Positions 35,008 through 46,981 of a DNA stretch of 64,000 nucleotides are shown here, in pieces. The notes beneath the pieces were generated by a model. The model worked only from the letters and a program-made list of their open reading frames with translations. It did no database searches and had not been told where the DNA came from. The stretch's first letter is position 1; every line of letters begins with the position of its first letter. This DNA is from Flammulina velutipes. Taxonomy: Eukaryota > Basidiomycota > Agaricomycetes > Agaricales > Physalacriaceae. The position numbers and the translations under genes are program-made. The DNA is taken from contig CM022374.1 in assembly GCA_011800155.1 (NCBI GenBank), positions 744,001 to 808,000 of the forward strand. The letters are read 5' to 3'.

Positions 35008-36227
35008 TTATTCTTCGACGCCTTTTGTCCTTTGTAACAAGACATCTAGCGCTTTGACAGTGAATTCCTTCTTTAGGACAGTAGCGAGCTGGCCTTCGTA
35101 AATTTTAATCTGATCATTTGCTCCTTCGTCGTCCGAGTCCGATTCATCGTCAGAACCTGACTCCGAGCCCGACTCGTCTGTGATATCGATAACACCAGCA
35201 AGCTTCTCATTGGGTTTGTCAGACTTCTTGGGCGGGGCCCAGTCGACGGGCATGACATATTCGAATTTTTCATCCACGAAGAAGTTCTCAATATGGAAAT
35301 CATAGTACCTGAGGATGGGCATGAGACGCTGAGGGACATCGAGAGAAGGCAAAGAAGGGCAACGTACAGGAGACTTAAATCCGTGGCGAAATCCAACAGG
35401 CTTCTAACGACGGTCTTGTACATCTTATCTAACGCTTCCTGTACGTTCATGTTTGGATTCAGACGATACCACTCATGGAAGGGCTTCAGTGGCGGGGATT
35501 GTGGCTTGGGGAAATTCTTCCGGACATCTTTCAAAACAATATAGTGTTTCCTTGTGTCTTCGGGTTCGTCTTCGTCATCCACTTCATCGTACAGAAGCAG
35601 GTCGACCTGGAAATATTCTTCAATACGGAATCCTCAGCTAAATTGATATTCAAGATCCCTCACCCGGTCTGAATAGTCCACTTCCTTCTCTGTGTCAACA
35701 CCCGATTGAAGACTGACAACTTTCAGGATTGCAGGTTTGCCTTTGAACCCGCCTACAATCGTCAAGGTTTCCGAAGTAGAGCCCTGCTCGCCCGATGGGA
35801 GTGGTACAACTGTATATTCCTGTTCGGGATCGCCAAATTTTTCAATGCGGGCGTTTTGCGGTGCCCGAGCCTCGTTGGTCACTACCGATACGGCATCCGA
35901 ATCCACAGGACTGTTCAAATGTTCAGTGTTTGGGCAACACTCCTTTGACCGACGTACTGTGCCACAACTCCATTGAGAAGAATCCCGAAAACGGCGCCCA
36001 GCACCGCGGGAAGTGTGGCGTTGAATTTGTGGCTTAGTATCATCAGTAGAGAATTTCTTGAGACCTGCTCGAGATGGAGAGGATGTCAAATCAGATCCCC
36101 ATAATATAAGTACTCGTCGAGACACAGCCGAGATAATGCGCTGTTTCGATTCATTACGCTTGCACGACGGGGTATGGAGCAACTTGACAGTTATGTGCTG
36201 CTCATACGTCAAACTTGTAGATTTCAA
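35008..36227 (-). CDS. Unknown protein, possibly a divergent kinase-like fold
   Basis: Multi-exon gene, 5' end unresolved because the first open exon (to about 36227) has no ATG. Exon pieces: ...VVPLPSGEQGSTSETLTIVG and GGFKGKPAILKVVSLQ; after an intron (about 35612-35665) VDLLLYDEVDDEDEPEDTRK and KPFHEWYRLNPNMNVQEALD; after a second intron (about 35311-35370) YYDFHIENFFVDEKFEYVMP followed by VDWAPP. The tail is acidic and Ser-rich (DESGSESGSDDESDSDD), then Lys-rich. KPAILKVV, DFHIEN and PVDW have the order and spacing of the VAIK lysine, HxDxxxxN loop and DFG-equivalent of kinase/APH folds, so a degenerate kinase is possible. This is inference from short motifs. Confidence 0.5.
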
Positions 36228-36485
36228 GTTAACGTTGTCATCAAGATCCGGCTCCAGTACACTCCCTATGGTGATGATGATGATGATGGGCGCTTACATG
36301 GTAACTTGAGATGTACGCTTACTGTGCCGATCATAGCCTAAGGTTGGCAAATTCGAGGGGGCTGCACAGCGACTTCGAAAAGGATAATGATTGATGGCTT
36401 GCGATAGAAAGCAGGTGAGTTAGATACCTTCGATGTGGCGGCGTAACTTACCTATGTCACGATAGTGGCGTGCACATAGACTATT

Positions 36486-37610
36486 TCAATCCACTACCTC
36501 CACGTCCAGAATTGGAAAAGAAAGTTGGCGTGCGGATATTGCACAGGCCATGTAGTCATGCAGGCCCTTGCTCCGAACGAAGCGTAGTGACGAAAGATTC
36601 GGGAACAAGCACGTCGTATCTGGACATGATGCATCCACTGTGCAAGAGATAAAGGACAGGCACTCTATCTGCGGCATCGCTCCGAGCATGGGGAGGCCCA
36701 TATCGTCCATGCACACATCATGAAGGGTGACAGTGCGCAGAGGAGGATTGTTGGATACTCTGAGAAGAGCGCGGAGGCAGAGGCCCAAGGCAAAGCCTCG
36801 GGTCATGCGGGAAGACGGGATTAGATGGAAGGACGTGAGGCCCGGGAGGTTGAGTTGGGTGGTGGCCGATACATCAGAAACTGCAAGGTGGATGAGGCGG
36901 GGTAGTTCGCATCGGGTGATCTGAAAAAGGTTGTCACGGTCGTGCCATAAGATCTGGCCGTCGACAGTAAGGCTCTCGAGGGTTGGATGACAGTTCATTG
37001 TTATGAGAAATTTATCGCAGGAGACGTGCGCAAATTTGAGGTTGAGGGTAGTTAGGCTGTGAGAGCGTAGAATGGGAAGGAAGGGTATCGTGAGGGTGCG
37101 GAGTTTGGGACAGTGGAAAACAACATCGGCTGCGGTGTGGCGGACATCGCACGCGATATAGAGCTCTTCGAGGGCCGGCAACATATGGCGAGAGAAGCTT
37201 GAGAGAAGCATCTCTGTGTGGAGGAAACAGACAGACGGCATGACAATGTTCATCGTTCGGCAGCGCGGTGTGATCAAACGCACGAGTTGCATCCAAGTGG
37301 TATCAAAATCTTCGGGGAAGCCGCGCAGGTGAATCTGCACGTTTATGGGCAACGTCTTCGACCGCAGATAGAAGGCATGGGCGATGTCGAGTACAGGCAT
37401 AGGACTGTCGTCAAAAAAGAGGTTAGCCCAGATGGAGGGTATGCAGAGAATGATTTGCTATTATCTACAGTCAATGTCTGTTAGGCTGGGCTTTGAAATG
37501 CTCACCCGCCAGCATCTGCAAACATGGGAAATGTGTATTCTAGTGCGATGATCGTGTGCACTACTGAGTTGGAAAATTTCCACCCATAACTCTGGAGGGA
37601 GGTGGACCAT
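36486..37610 (-). CDS. F-box / leucine-rich-repeat-like protein
   Basis: Member of the large agaricomycete F-box family; F-box proteins recruit targets to SCF ubiquitin ligases. The ATG at 37610 begins the F-box: MVHLPPELWVEIFQLSSAHD and IHISHVCRCWR. A short intron (about 37449-37504) joins QIILCIPSIWANLFFDD, the usual end of the box. The remainder is a series of irregular leucine-rich segments: LRTLTIPFLP, LTTLNLKFAHV, LESLTVDGQILW, LIHLAVSDV, LTSFHLIPSS, LRTVTLHDVCM, IECLSFISCTV and LSSLRFVRS. About 350 residues, with stop at 36486. Substrate unknown. Confidence 0.85.
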
Positions 37611-37809
37611 TCCAAGTAGGTGTAACGAGCATTAGTCGGGCTTGCTAGTACATTATAAAGGCTCCTTACCAATGCCTGAATTGTTTACCAAGACGCGCCG
37701 GGTTTGCGCCGGGCGATCCTAAACGCGTGGCACGTGGTGTGCCTGCTGACGTCGAGGCAATTTGCCAATGCGAAATGTAGGTTGTCGTTTTACCACCATC
37801 TCCTCGACG

Positions 37810-39547
37810 ATGTTGCCTCGTTTCTCACTTCGGCTGGCATCTGTGGCGCAGCGTCGGCTGCTTAATGTAGCTTTACTGTCTACAAAGGCTACCAAATACT
37901 CACAACTTCCAAGCGGTCCTCTAGGTTCACTACTTGGCGCGCGGGTTCATCTGCAGCACTCTTACGACCAAAATCCTCCGTCTTTACCGACGAACCCAGA
38001 CGACTGGCATCTACTTTCACCGATGACCTTCCCATCGTTAGTGCAGACGAAAAAAAGGTTGCCGTTGGATGGGATACTAAGACTTGGTCTAGATTGTGCG
38101 TATCAGTCGATTTTTCCGAACCTTTGTTAATCTCAGGCCTTATAGTCACAATATCTGGCTACGAGACCACTGTAGATGTCCAAAATGCTTCCACGCCGTC
38201 ACCAAGCAGCGACTGGTGAACACGTTCGAAGTAATACAACGTTGGTCTGCTCTTTGAAACCCTTCTAACTAGTTGTACAGATCCCACATGACATACGCCC
38301 TCTGCACGTCGAGTCTCAACCAGAAGGGATGCTTGTTTCATGTAGGAGGATACATTTTTCTCTTGACGTCGTCTCATCCTTCCTGCGCAGGGCCATCCCC
38401 GTCTGGTCATAAATCTCTCTACCCATGGTCATGGCTTCAAGCACACTCTTACGATCCTCCAATCCATCAACGAAAACCCTTAGACGGGTATGTTATCCTC
38501 AGCTTGGTGAAATCCGAAAATCTCAATGAGTTCTTCAAGCAAAGTCCTCTGGGGATCTAAAATCCAGCAAAGTCCCCCAGTAGTCACTTATGAGCAGGTC
38601 ATGACAGACGATAACCTCGGTCTGTTCAACTGGCTGTCGAACGTCGTGAGTGCAGACTCTAGGTGACTAAATCAATCTCAGACCATGCCTAGGATAAATT
38701 TGGGTTCTCGTTTGTCACCGGGGTTCCCGCGACATTGGAAGATACAGAAAAGCTTTCCGAGCGTATTGGGTTCATTCGCGAAACACAATGTTTGTCTCCT
38801 GTTATATTATCGGTTGAAACTAACCGACTCCATTCAGATGGCAAATTCTGGGATTTCACTTCGGATCTTTCCAAAGGCGACACGGCATATACCACCCTTG
38901 CTCTAGGAGCCCACACCGACAACACTTATTTCACAGATCCTTGCGGTCTCCAACTATTCCATCTTCTGGAGCATTCCGGGGGCAAAGGAGGCGCGACGCT
39001 TCTTGTAGACGGTTTCTACGTCGCTTCTATCCTCAAAGAACTCCATCCCGATGCCTACGATATCCTTTCTCGTATTTCCGTACCTGCGCACGCTGCAGGC
39101 GAAAGCACTTCGCTCTATCGTGCATCCCATCCCATTCTCAGCCATGATCCACACACGCAGGAACTTGCGCAGGTGCGGTGGAACAATGATGATCGTAGCG
39201 TGATGAGCCATTTGGATCCTGGGGTCGTAGAGGATTGGTACAACGCGATACGGTTATGGAATCAATGCTTGACAAGTCCAGATTCCGAATATTGGGTGCA
39301 ATTGACGGCAGGGACCGCTGTTGGTGAGTTGTAGTCTTTTTTACTTTGATGGGGAGATGCTCATTCGGTCTTTATAGTCGTCAATAACCATCGTGTCCTG
39401 CATGGGCGATCAGCATTTAACGGCAAGAGGCATATGTGTGGCGCGTACATCGGCATTGACGAGTACAACTCCAAGCTCGCTGTCCTCCAAGAACAGTTTT
39501 CTTCTCGATCCGATACCGAGCGCAGTGTATGGAACCCTCTTCTATGA
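37810..39547 (+). CDS. Trimethyllysine dioxygenase
   Basis: Fe(II)/2-oxoglutarate dioxygenase hydroxylating N6-trimethyllysine, first step of carnitine synthesis. The ATG at 37810 gives a mitochondrial-type presequence (MLPRFSLRLASVAQRRLLNV); the junction to the next exon, which carries DLPIVSADEKKVAVGWDTK, is unresolved. The N-terminal zinc-binding-like domain has WLRDHCRCPKCF and KQRLVNTFE. After further introns come LYPWSWLQAHSYDPP, VLWGSKI...PPVVTYEQVM, FGFSFVTGVPATLEDTEKL, and the catalytic HTDNTYF with GGATLLVDGFYVA. The final exon holds the distal metal histidine (NNHRVLHGR) and ends ERSVWNPLL. HTDNTYF and LLVDGFY favour trimethyllysine over gamma-butyrobetaine dioxygenase. Confidence 0.85.
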
Positions 39548-39743
39548 TTGGTTCATTCTGCTCTCCCGTTGGACTTTGTATCTCATTCTGCACATCTGTA
39601 TTACATACCTTCATATTTCTCTTTCATGCACGCTGCTAACATCTGTTGCAAGTACCTCCGACCTCAAGATCTCCGCCAAAGCCAAAAATAGGAGACAAAA
39701 ATAGTCACGTATTGGATACGTCACACGGTTGCATCTTCCCACC

Positions 39744-41165
39744 ATGGCGCGTCTCGTTGGTCCGCTAAGAAAAATATTTGGTCGTGGGATATGTTCCACC
39801 AGCTCATTGACAGCACCAACGCTTTCGGTCTTTCGCAGAACCAACCGTGAACCGCCCTCGCGTTATGAACCAGGAGGCTACCATCCTGTTTCTGCCGGGC
39901 AAGTCTACAACAATCACTATCAAGTTGTCAAGGACATTGGTTGGGGACTGTATTCTACTGTCTGGCTTGTACAAGACACTCAGTCAGTATTACTATCCTC
40001 CAGTCACAACTATGTTCTTTTTTCGTAGCTTACCTGTTTTCTCTTAGTGACCAAAGTCTGGCTGCTATGAAAGTTTTAGTCGCGGATCTGACAACGGATA
40101 CTAGTGGCGTTGATGAACTGGGATGTTTACAGATTCTCGCTGCTACTAACATCCACTCACCTGGGTATCGCCACATTTCGCATCTATTGGATCACTTCAC
40201 GCACCAGGGTCCGAACGGGACTCATATTTGCCTCGTCCTGGAGCCTCTTGGATTGAGCTCCCTCGATGTTTACCGTGCACTCCCCATCATGCCTTTTTCA
40301 CTGATCAAGCGGATATGTAAACATGTCCTCCTCTCCCTGCAATACATGCACGATGAGTGTTCTCTCGTTCACACTGGTCGGTTTCCCCCGCAGAATGCGA
40401 GGTGGTTCCATCGACTGACTGTTTCTAGACATCAAGGGGGATAATATCCTTATGTCTTGCACTTCGGAGGTCGAGATATCCATGGAAGAGCTGAACGCCA
40501 CCATTTTTAAGCTTTCGGACTTTGGATCCAGCGCGTCTTTCCTCTTCTCTCAGTCTGGAAAGCTTACTTGACGATGATATCCTAGCCAACCCGCTGTCGA
40601 ACAAATTCGCTCCGCTTATACAACCGACAGCACTCCGTGCGCCAGAAGTCATTATCGGGGCGGAGTGGGGCACGAAGGCTGATATATGGAATTTTGGATG
40701 TCTAGTGCGTATTCCCGAGCAAGTTTAGCGCATTGTCTTGATGTCAATGGCAGATGTATGAATTCGCACGAGGCGCTCAGCTCTTCGATCCGAGCTGGCA
40801 GAATGAGGAGACCGGGATGAACCCTCCGCAAACCCACCTCGCTCAGATCATGGGCCTCTTAGGAGACTTTCCCCCTTCTATGCTGGCAAAAGGCAGTAAA
40901 ACTGGGCGCTACTTCGATGAGCAAGGTAAATACGTACTACTTACTTGTACCCACGAAGTTGCTCACAATTTCTCTCTTTCTCCTAGGCCGCCTCGTTCAA
41001 GGAGCATCGCGTTACAACATCAGTCTGGACGATCTACTACGCAGGTCGAAACAGCCTCCAGGGGAGATTCCTGTTCTTGTCGATTTTCTCTCAAAAGCTC
41101 TCGTCATCGATCCCGAAGAACGGTGGTCCGCTGCTCAGTTGTTGGCTCACCCGTGGGTATCTTAG
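39744..41165 (+). CDS. SRPK-like serine/threonine protein kinase (frame break)
   Basis: Kinase of the SR-protein-kinase-like group common in fungi. The ATG at 39744 begins MARLVGPLRKIFGRG, then YEPGGYHPVSAGQVYNNHYQ and the glycine loop DIGWGLYSTVWL. AMKVLVADLT carries the ATP lysine. After an intron splitting the catalytic loop (CSLVHT|DIKGDNIL) comes KLSDFGSSA. The next block (SLESLLDDDILANP...FAPLIQPTALRAPEVIIGAEWG) is in another frame: it needs one base removed, or excision of a 19-nt GTCTTTCC...CTCAG segment near 40535-40553. The C-lobe continues with KADIWNFGCL, MYEFARGAQLFDPSWQ and ERWSAAQLLAHPWVS. It may be a pseudogene, carry a sequence error, or use a micro-intron. Confidence 0.75.
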
Positions 41166-41690
41166 GATGGTTGCTATCTCCTGATTCCATACTGTTAGTC
41201 TTGAGAACATTCCCTTGCTATGACAGCTGGCTCAATTGCTTCTCGGAGCGTAAGGAATCAGGGAACGGGCTGTTCGTTGTTGGATCTCCGAAAACACACT
41301 GAAGTGACGTTCAGTACCTCACTACAGATAGAAGTATCTATTAGTATCAGCCACACCGAGAATTCAAACCGTAACGTCAGAACTGCATGGAAACCGGAAA
41401 GCAGCAATGGTAACAGTACCGTAACTACATATTCCGTGATCAGAACGTTAACATACCACAACGCCACATATGGCTACGATGGAAGCGGAAAGTGCCAAAC
41501 TGGAATACCAACAAGCTGTCCTTCAATAGGGAGGAAAGCCAAATCAGGCTCCTTACGTCGTTGTCCCGCTCTACTCACCTACGAAAACAATGCAAAATCT
41601 GACGTGGACGACGCGTAATAAACGTGACGCAAATCGCAAGCGACTTCCCACACCTCCTTTCAATATATACATAGACAGACAGAGAGGGTA
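41166..41690. other. Convergent spacer
   Basis: Lies between the 3' ends of the SRPK-like gene and the SCP2 gene. Open frames here show no family similarity. No gene seen. Confidence 0.45.
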
Positions 41691-42289
41691 TCACAGCTTA
41701 GCCTTAACAGTCTACAAAAAAAAACCCTCCAGTCAGTACCCTCCCAACCACACCACACAAAAAAGGAACCCACCTTGAGCACCCCATCCAACTTGGTCGC
41801 GAGCATAATGTTCCCCTTTGCCTTTAACTTGCCCGACATGAACGCCTTTTGTCCATTCGTCTACCATCCCGAATTAGATGAACGAACCTCAACGAGAAGA
41901 AAAACGCACCTTCCCCGAAGCCAAATCAGTAAACGTCTCATCAGCCATAGAGAGTGTAATATCCGCCTTGGTCCCCGCAGGAACACCCCCCTTGGTTATC
42001 TCCCCCTTCTTCTTCAGGTCAATCGTCCACGTCTCCTCTTTGCCCTCCGCGTTCTTGAGCTTGATCTCGAAGATGCCGTTCACCTATCACGGTCAGACAC
42101 GTCGCAAGTAAATAAAGGATATTAATTTACCTTCTTGATTTGCGCTTTGCGCTCTGCTTCGCTGGACGCAGCGAACGACGTACCTAGCGCTGCGAGGAAT
42201 TCTGAGGACTATCAAATACCGTTAACAAGTCACTCATGAACAGCGAACGGCGAACGCGCCTTGAACCCGTCAACTTTGAGATCAGACAT
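41691..42289 (-). CDS. Peroxisomal SCP2-type sterol/lipid carrier
   Basis: Small SCP2-fold protein of about 125 residues that binds lipids or acyl-CoA in peroxisomes. The ATG at 42289 encodes MSDLKVDGFK; the next exon is SSEFLAALGTSFAASSEAER. The join implies a GC-AG intron (GCGCGT donor). The following exons give VNGIFEIKLKNAEGKEETW and TIDLKKKGEITKGG, then LSMADETFTDLASGK and AFMSGKLKAKGNIMLATKLD. The last exon after a T-rich acceptor (TTTTTTTTTGTAG) encodes TVKAKL and stops at 41691, so the protein ends in AKL, a type 1 peroxisomal signal. Unspliced reading would miss that signal. A TTATAA sequence about 35 bases upstream of the ATG could serve as TATA box. Confidence 0.9.
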
Positions 42290-42683
42290 AGTGGTAGAAA
42301 GAGAGAAGGAGCGCAGAGTGTTATAAATGGTGTGGGGTTGGCCATTTTCACATGATTTCGCCTCCGTGGCCCGGGTTTTGCATTCCGGGATGGATGGCAA
42401 GTGATAGCTTGCTGATAGTTCGCACATGGTCGTACAAACTTCGACCTTACTCGTGACAAGAATGCACGCAGCACACACGCCTGCCAGTGAACGTAAAAGA
42501 TTGCGGGTCCAGAGAAATAATCTCCCCCCGCCGTACCCAACGTCCAAGCGCCACATTTCATTATATATATATATATATGTAGTCTTAGATTGATAGATAG
42601 ACCGTCCGCTAAATCAATTATACACATCCTCAAACCTTCACAGGAGATTCAGCACGTCAGCCTACACCAAGCAAACAAACAAC

Positions 42684-44516
42684 TCACCTATCAGGTAATA
42701 ACACAGGCGCCAACAAGCTCCACGTATACAAGAGTATACACACCCAGCTAGACACAACCCGCATCCACATCGCCACCTCACTCCGGCCGATATACACATC
42801 CGCATTCGGGTCCGCAGGCTCAGACGATAGAGGATTCTTCGAAACGACATTCCTATTCCGCCGTCAGTCCTCCATACATGTCGCAAAGAAATGGACACTC
42901 ACCAGTCGGTTAAAAGCATGGCGACATACATGACAGCCATCGCAAAGATTGCATGGAACCATGAATACTATCACGTCTCGTCAGCGACACTTTGCACGGT
43001 CAACAAGAAAAGCTCACGTTGTATCTTGTCCCAGAACGCTCATCATCCCTCATCTCGCCTACCACCTCATCCTCGTCGTCATCATCATCTTGTTCGTTGA
43101 GAGCGGAAGCAGGGATTGCACTAAAAAAAAGTGGTCAGAACAGAATCGAAATAACGCGCAACACATACCCCGCCTCCACAGCAGCCAACAACGCCTGGTA
43201 ACGAGGCGAGTCGACTTTCTTCGGCTGAGTGTTAACCACACCCAACTCAGCATGTCCCGCAAGATCGTCCGTGCCGTTCAGCTGTACTCCTCCAGACTTC
43301 CTGTTCTTCCCAACCATCGCACGACTCTGCGTCGCAGCCCTCGTAGTCGAGTACGCTATGGCCAAAAAGGTGAAGACACCGCCGAGGACAATTGCCGTGC
43401 TACGGGTACCAGTTCCCTTCCTCAGCGGATTACAAGAATGTTCGTCATTGGTGTGGTTGCTGACAGCAGACACGATCAAGTACGTGCAATACGCAGCGAC
43501 CATCCCGGACTGCGCCAGACCTGACCGAGGGTTGTATTCCTGCACCACCGGGTGAACACACATGATAGTGATGATGGCGCAGAGGACGAGGTTGAACGCG
43601 ATGAAGAATTTATTGAGGCCACACCCTGAGCCGCCAAAGAAGACGAACAGAAGGACGGTCATTGTTATGGTGAAAACGTACATTGCGGCTGTAGACCCGA
43701 TGAGGATCCATTGCCAGAGATCGGAGCCATTAGAGGCGTTTTCCCAATTCTCGAGGCACATCTCTGACCAGGAATGGGCAAAGTCTACGAGGAGGACAAG
43801 ACCGAGGAGGATGAAGAGTGTGGCGCCGATGAGGGATACGTAGTTGCCCCAGACCATGAAGAAGCCGTTGGGGATGAAGAAGGACGCGACGACAAATACG
43901 AGCCACAAGAGGACCTTGGGGCCCCACCAGCTGTTGTGTGGTTAGAAGGACAGAGAAAGAGTTGGAGCAGACGACGTACCCATTTTGGATGGCGGCGCGT
44001 TTATCGCGAGTATCTCGAACGCCGATGAGGGAAAGCCCAAGGATGGTGTGGAAGAGGGCGAGAGCGAAGCAAATACGATGAACCTGTACGCTGTTATAAG
44101 AAGGCTATAGAGAGAGTCAAAGGGTACGCACTGCAAGGACTCCATAGCACTTGTCACCCTCGCAGTCCATCTTGATATAATCGTAGCTCCATTTCTCTAT
44201 GAGCTTTATGGCGACATTGGACTTCATGACCCAGGCGAGGATGGAGTTTAGACAGAATATGAACTGGGTGGTTGTTAGCAGGAAGAGTTGGATCCAAGGT
44301 GGTGTACATACGGCGAATCCGACACGGGTGGCGATGGATGAATTGCAGTTGCATGACTTGAAGAACATGGATGCTGCGCGGAGGTTACGGTGGCGCCCGA
44401 CGGTGAAGAGCAAACGCACCTGCGGTAGATGTGCAGCAAAAGGCGAGGCCAGCGAGACATGAAGAGGCGATGGTGCCCAGTCCTCCAGCGAGAGGAAGAG
44501 AAAGTAGAAGACCCAT
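42684..44516 (-). CDS. TMS1: SERINC / TMS1 family membrane protein
   Basis: Multi-pass membrane protein of the SERINC family, related to yeast Tms1; animal members are lipid scramblases linked to serine lipids. The ATG at 44516 begins MGLLLSLPLAGGLGTIASSC and the Cys-rich start region. Helices and signatures in order: FCLNSILAWVM; DCEGDKCYGVLAV; VHRICFALALFHT; NGWWGPKVLLWLVFVVASFF; WGNYVSLIGATLFILLGLVL; FAHSWSEMCLENWEN; LIGSTAAMYVFTITMTVLLF; GCGLNKFFIAFNLVLC; VVQEYNPRSGLAQSGMVAAY; SAVSN...CNPL. A long cytosolic loop with an acidic segment (NEQDDDDDEDEVV) precedes the final helices, MYVAMLLTDW and VCILLYTWSLLAPVLLPDR. About 490 residues, seven or more exons. Confidence 0.92.
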
Positions 44517-44746
44517 GGTGGTCAATGGTCAAGGTATAATGACCCTAACCCTAGCCTTCATGAGAATGTTAACTCTTGACTAACTTCTCTATCCTTCTCT
44601 ATACTGTTATCAACCAGTATCAAGGTCTGTCAAGGAAAGTCAATAATGTGTATCGATTCCGTTGACGAATTGTCAATTTCGCACAACAGGTATCAACCGA
44701 ATTATTGGGGAGCCAATTACATTCCTGCCATATACGCCCACGACAA

Positions 44747-46907
44747 ATGCAAAGGCTCTGGCAGCGAAGCTTCGCGTCTGTCGCGAGCAGCCTGCCTCGC
44801 TCTGCGCAGACGGTCATCGAAAAGGTCGTTCAAAAGTACGCCGTCGACTTTCCTCACGGCCAGGCTGTCAAAGCGGGAGACTATGTTATGATACGCCCAG
44901 AGCATGTTATGACTCACGACAACACTGGGCCAGTTATCTCAAAGTGCGTTTACTCTTCTTCTTCTACTTGGATGTGCACTAACTATCCTTAGATTCAAGT
45001 CCATCGGCGCTACAACGATCCACAACACGTCCCAGCCAGTGTTCACCCTCGACCACGACGTCCAGAACAAGTCTTCCAAAAACTTGGCGAAATACGCAAA
45101 CATCGAAGCCTTTGCGCGCACTCATGGCATCGATTTTTACCCTTCTGGCCGGGGCATTGGACACCAGGTCCTCGTAGAAGAGGGCTATGCATTTCCCCAC
45201 ACTCTCACCGTCGCGAGCGATAGCCACAGCAACATGTACGGAGGCGTCGGCTGTGTTGGCACACCCATAGTGCGCACAGACGCTGCAGCTCTGTGGGCCA
45301 CCGGAAAAACATGGTGGCAGGTCCCTCGCATGGTCAAGGTCGAGCTTCGCGGTCACCTGGCCCACGGCGTAACAGGAAAGGACGTTATCGTCGCGCTCTG
45401 CGGCTCTTTCAACCAGGACCAGGTTTTGAACGCCGCCATAGAATTTACTGGCGACGGGGTAGCCCATCTAAGCATCGATGAACGTCTTACTATTGCCAAC
45501 ATGACCACCGAATGGGGCGCCCTCGCAGGCGTCTTCCCCGTCGACGAATGCACTCTGCAATGGTACGACAACATCGTGACCGCGTTGGAGAAACGCACAT
45601 TCGCGTCCTCCGACTCTGCAATCCCGCCTCCACCGGACCACCCCCGTCTGAACCGAGCCCGTCTCGACGAATTACGAGCATCCAACCTCCGTTCAGACCC
45701 AGACGCGGCATACTCTTCCCATCTTATCCTGGACCTATCCACCCTCGTCCCCTACGTATCCGGCCCAAACAGTGTCAAAGTCGCCAACCCTCTCCCAGTC
45801 CTCGAGGAGAAACGCATCGAGATCCAAAAGGCATACCTCGTCAGCTGCACCAACTCGCGCGTATCCGACCTAGCAGCAGCAGCAGCCGTCATGAAAGGAA
45901 ACAAAGTCGCCCCAGGCGTCGAATTCTACGTTGCAGCTGCCAGCTCTGTCGTCCAACAAGAGTCTGAGCGCCTCGGGGATTGGGAAACACTCGTTCTGTC
46001 TGGTGCGAAGGTCCTACCCGCTGGATGTGGACCGTGTATTGGACTGGGCACCGGTCTTCTCGAGGACGGGCAGACTGGGATTAGCGCCACGAATAGGAAC
46101 TACAAAGGCCGGATGGGACACCCTAATGCGCAGGCATACCTCGCCTCTCCCGCCGTCGTCGCAGCCAGCGCTATAAAGGGCTACATCTGCAGCCCGGATC
46201 CCACTCACAAAGCTTCCACCCCCACTTTCAGCATCTCCGACGTCCCTCCCGCACAAGCAGCGTCATCCACCGGGCCCAACACCATCCTCCCCGGTTTCCC
46301 ATCCGCATTCTCCGGCCCGCTCCTCTTTGCCCCGCAGGACAACCTCAACACGGATGGGATTTATCCTGGAAAATATACGTACCAGGACGACATCACACTT
46401 GAGCGTCAAGCCGAGGTGGTAATGGAGAACTACGACCCGGGCTTCGCCTCGCTCGTCGCCTCCCTTCGCACCGACCCCACTGAAGGCAAAGGCGTCGTTT
46501 TGGTATCGGGATACAACTTTGGCACTGGGTCTTCGCGCGAGCAGGCGGCGACTGCGCTGAAAGCTGCGGGGGTCCCGGTGGTCATCGCTGGGTCGTTCGG
46601 AGACATCTTCAAGCGCAATGCGATTAATAATGGGTTGGTGTGTTTGGAGTGCCCGGAGTTGGTTAGGGATTTGACGGAGAGGTATGGGAAGGATGGGAAG
46701 CGCGGGGCGGGTGGGAAGGATGGGGAGTTGACGATTGATAGGGATATGAGTGTTGAGGTTAGTATGGTTAGTGGTGAGGTCGTCGTTAAGAGGGATGGGG
46801 AGAGAACGACGTACAATGTCAACCCCATTGGAGCGAGTGTGCAGGAGCTTTGGATATGTGGGGGTCTGGAGGGATATATCCTCAAGGAGATTTCTGCTGC
46901 GACATAG
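44747..46907 (+). CDS. LYS4: Homoaconitase, mitochondrial
   Basis: Homoaconitase of the fungal alpha-aminoadipate lysine pathway: converts homocitrate via homoaconitate to homoisocitrate in mitochondria. The ATG at 44747 gives a presequence MQRLWQRSFASVASSLPRSA, then TVIEKVVQKYAVDF and GDYVMIRPEHVMTHDNTGPV. One intron (about 44945-44991) leads to FKSIGATTIHNTSQPVFTLD. The family signatures follow: TVASDSHSNMYGGVGCVGTP, CTNSRVSD with the first cluster cysteine, and GCGPCIG with the other two cysteines of the 4Fe-4S cluster. The swivel domain has SGYNFGTGSSREQAA and AGSFGDIFKRNAINNGL. About 704 residues, full length. It requires mitochondrial Fe-S synthesis. Confidence 0.95.
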
Positions 46908-46981
46908 TTCGATTATCTTATTGATACACAAAAGTATATAGGTATGTATATAGTCGTAATGGACGAAGAAGGATGGAGAAC

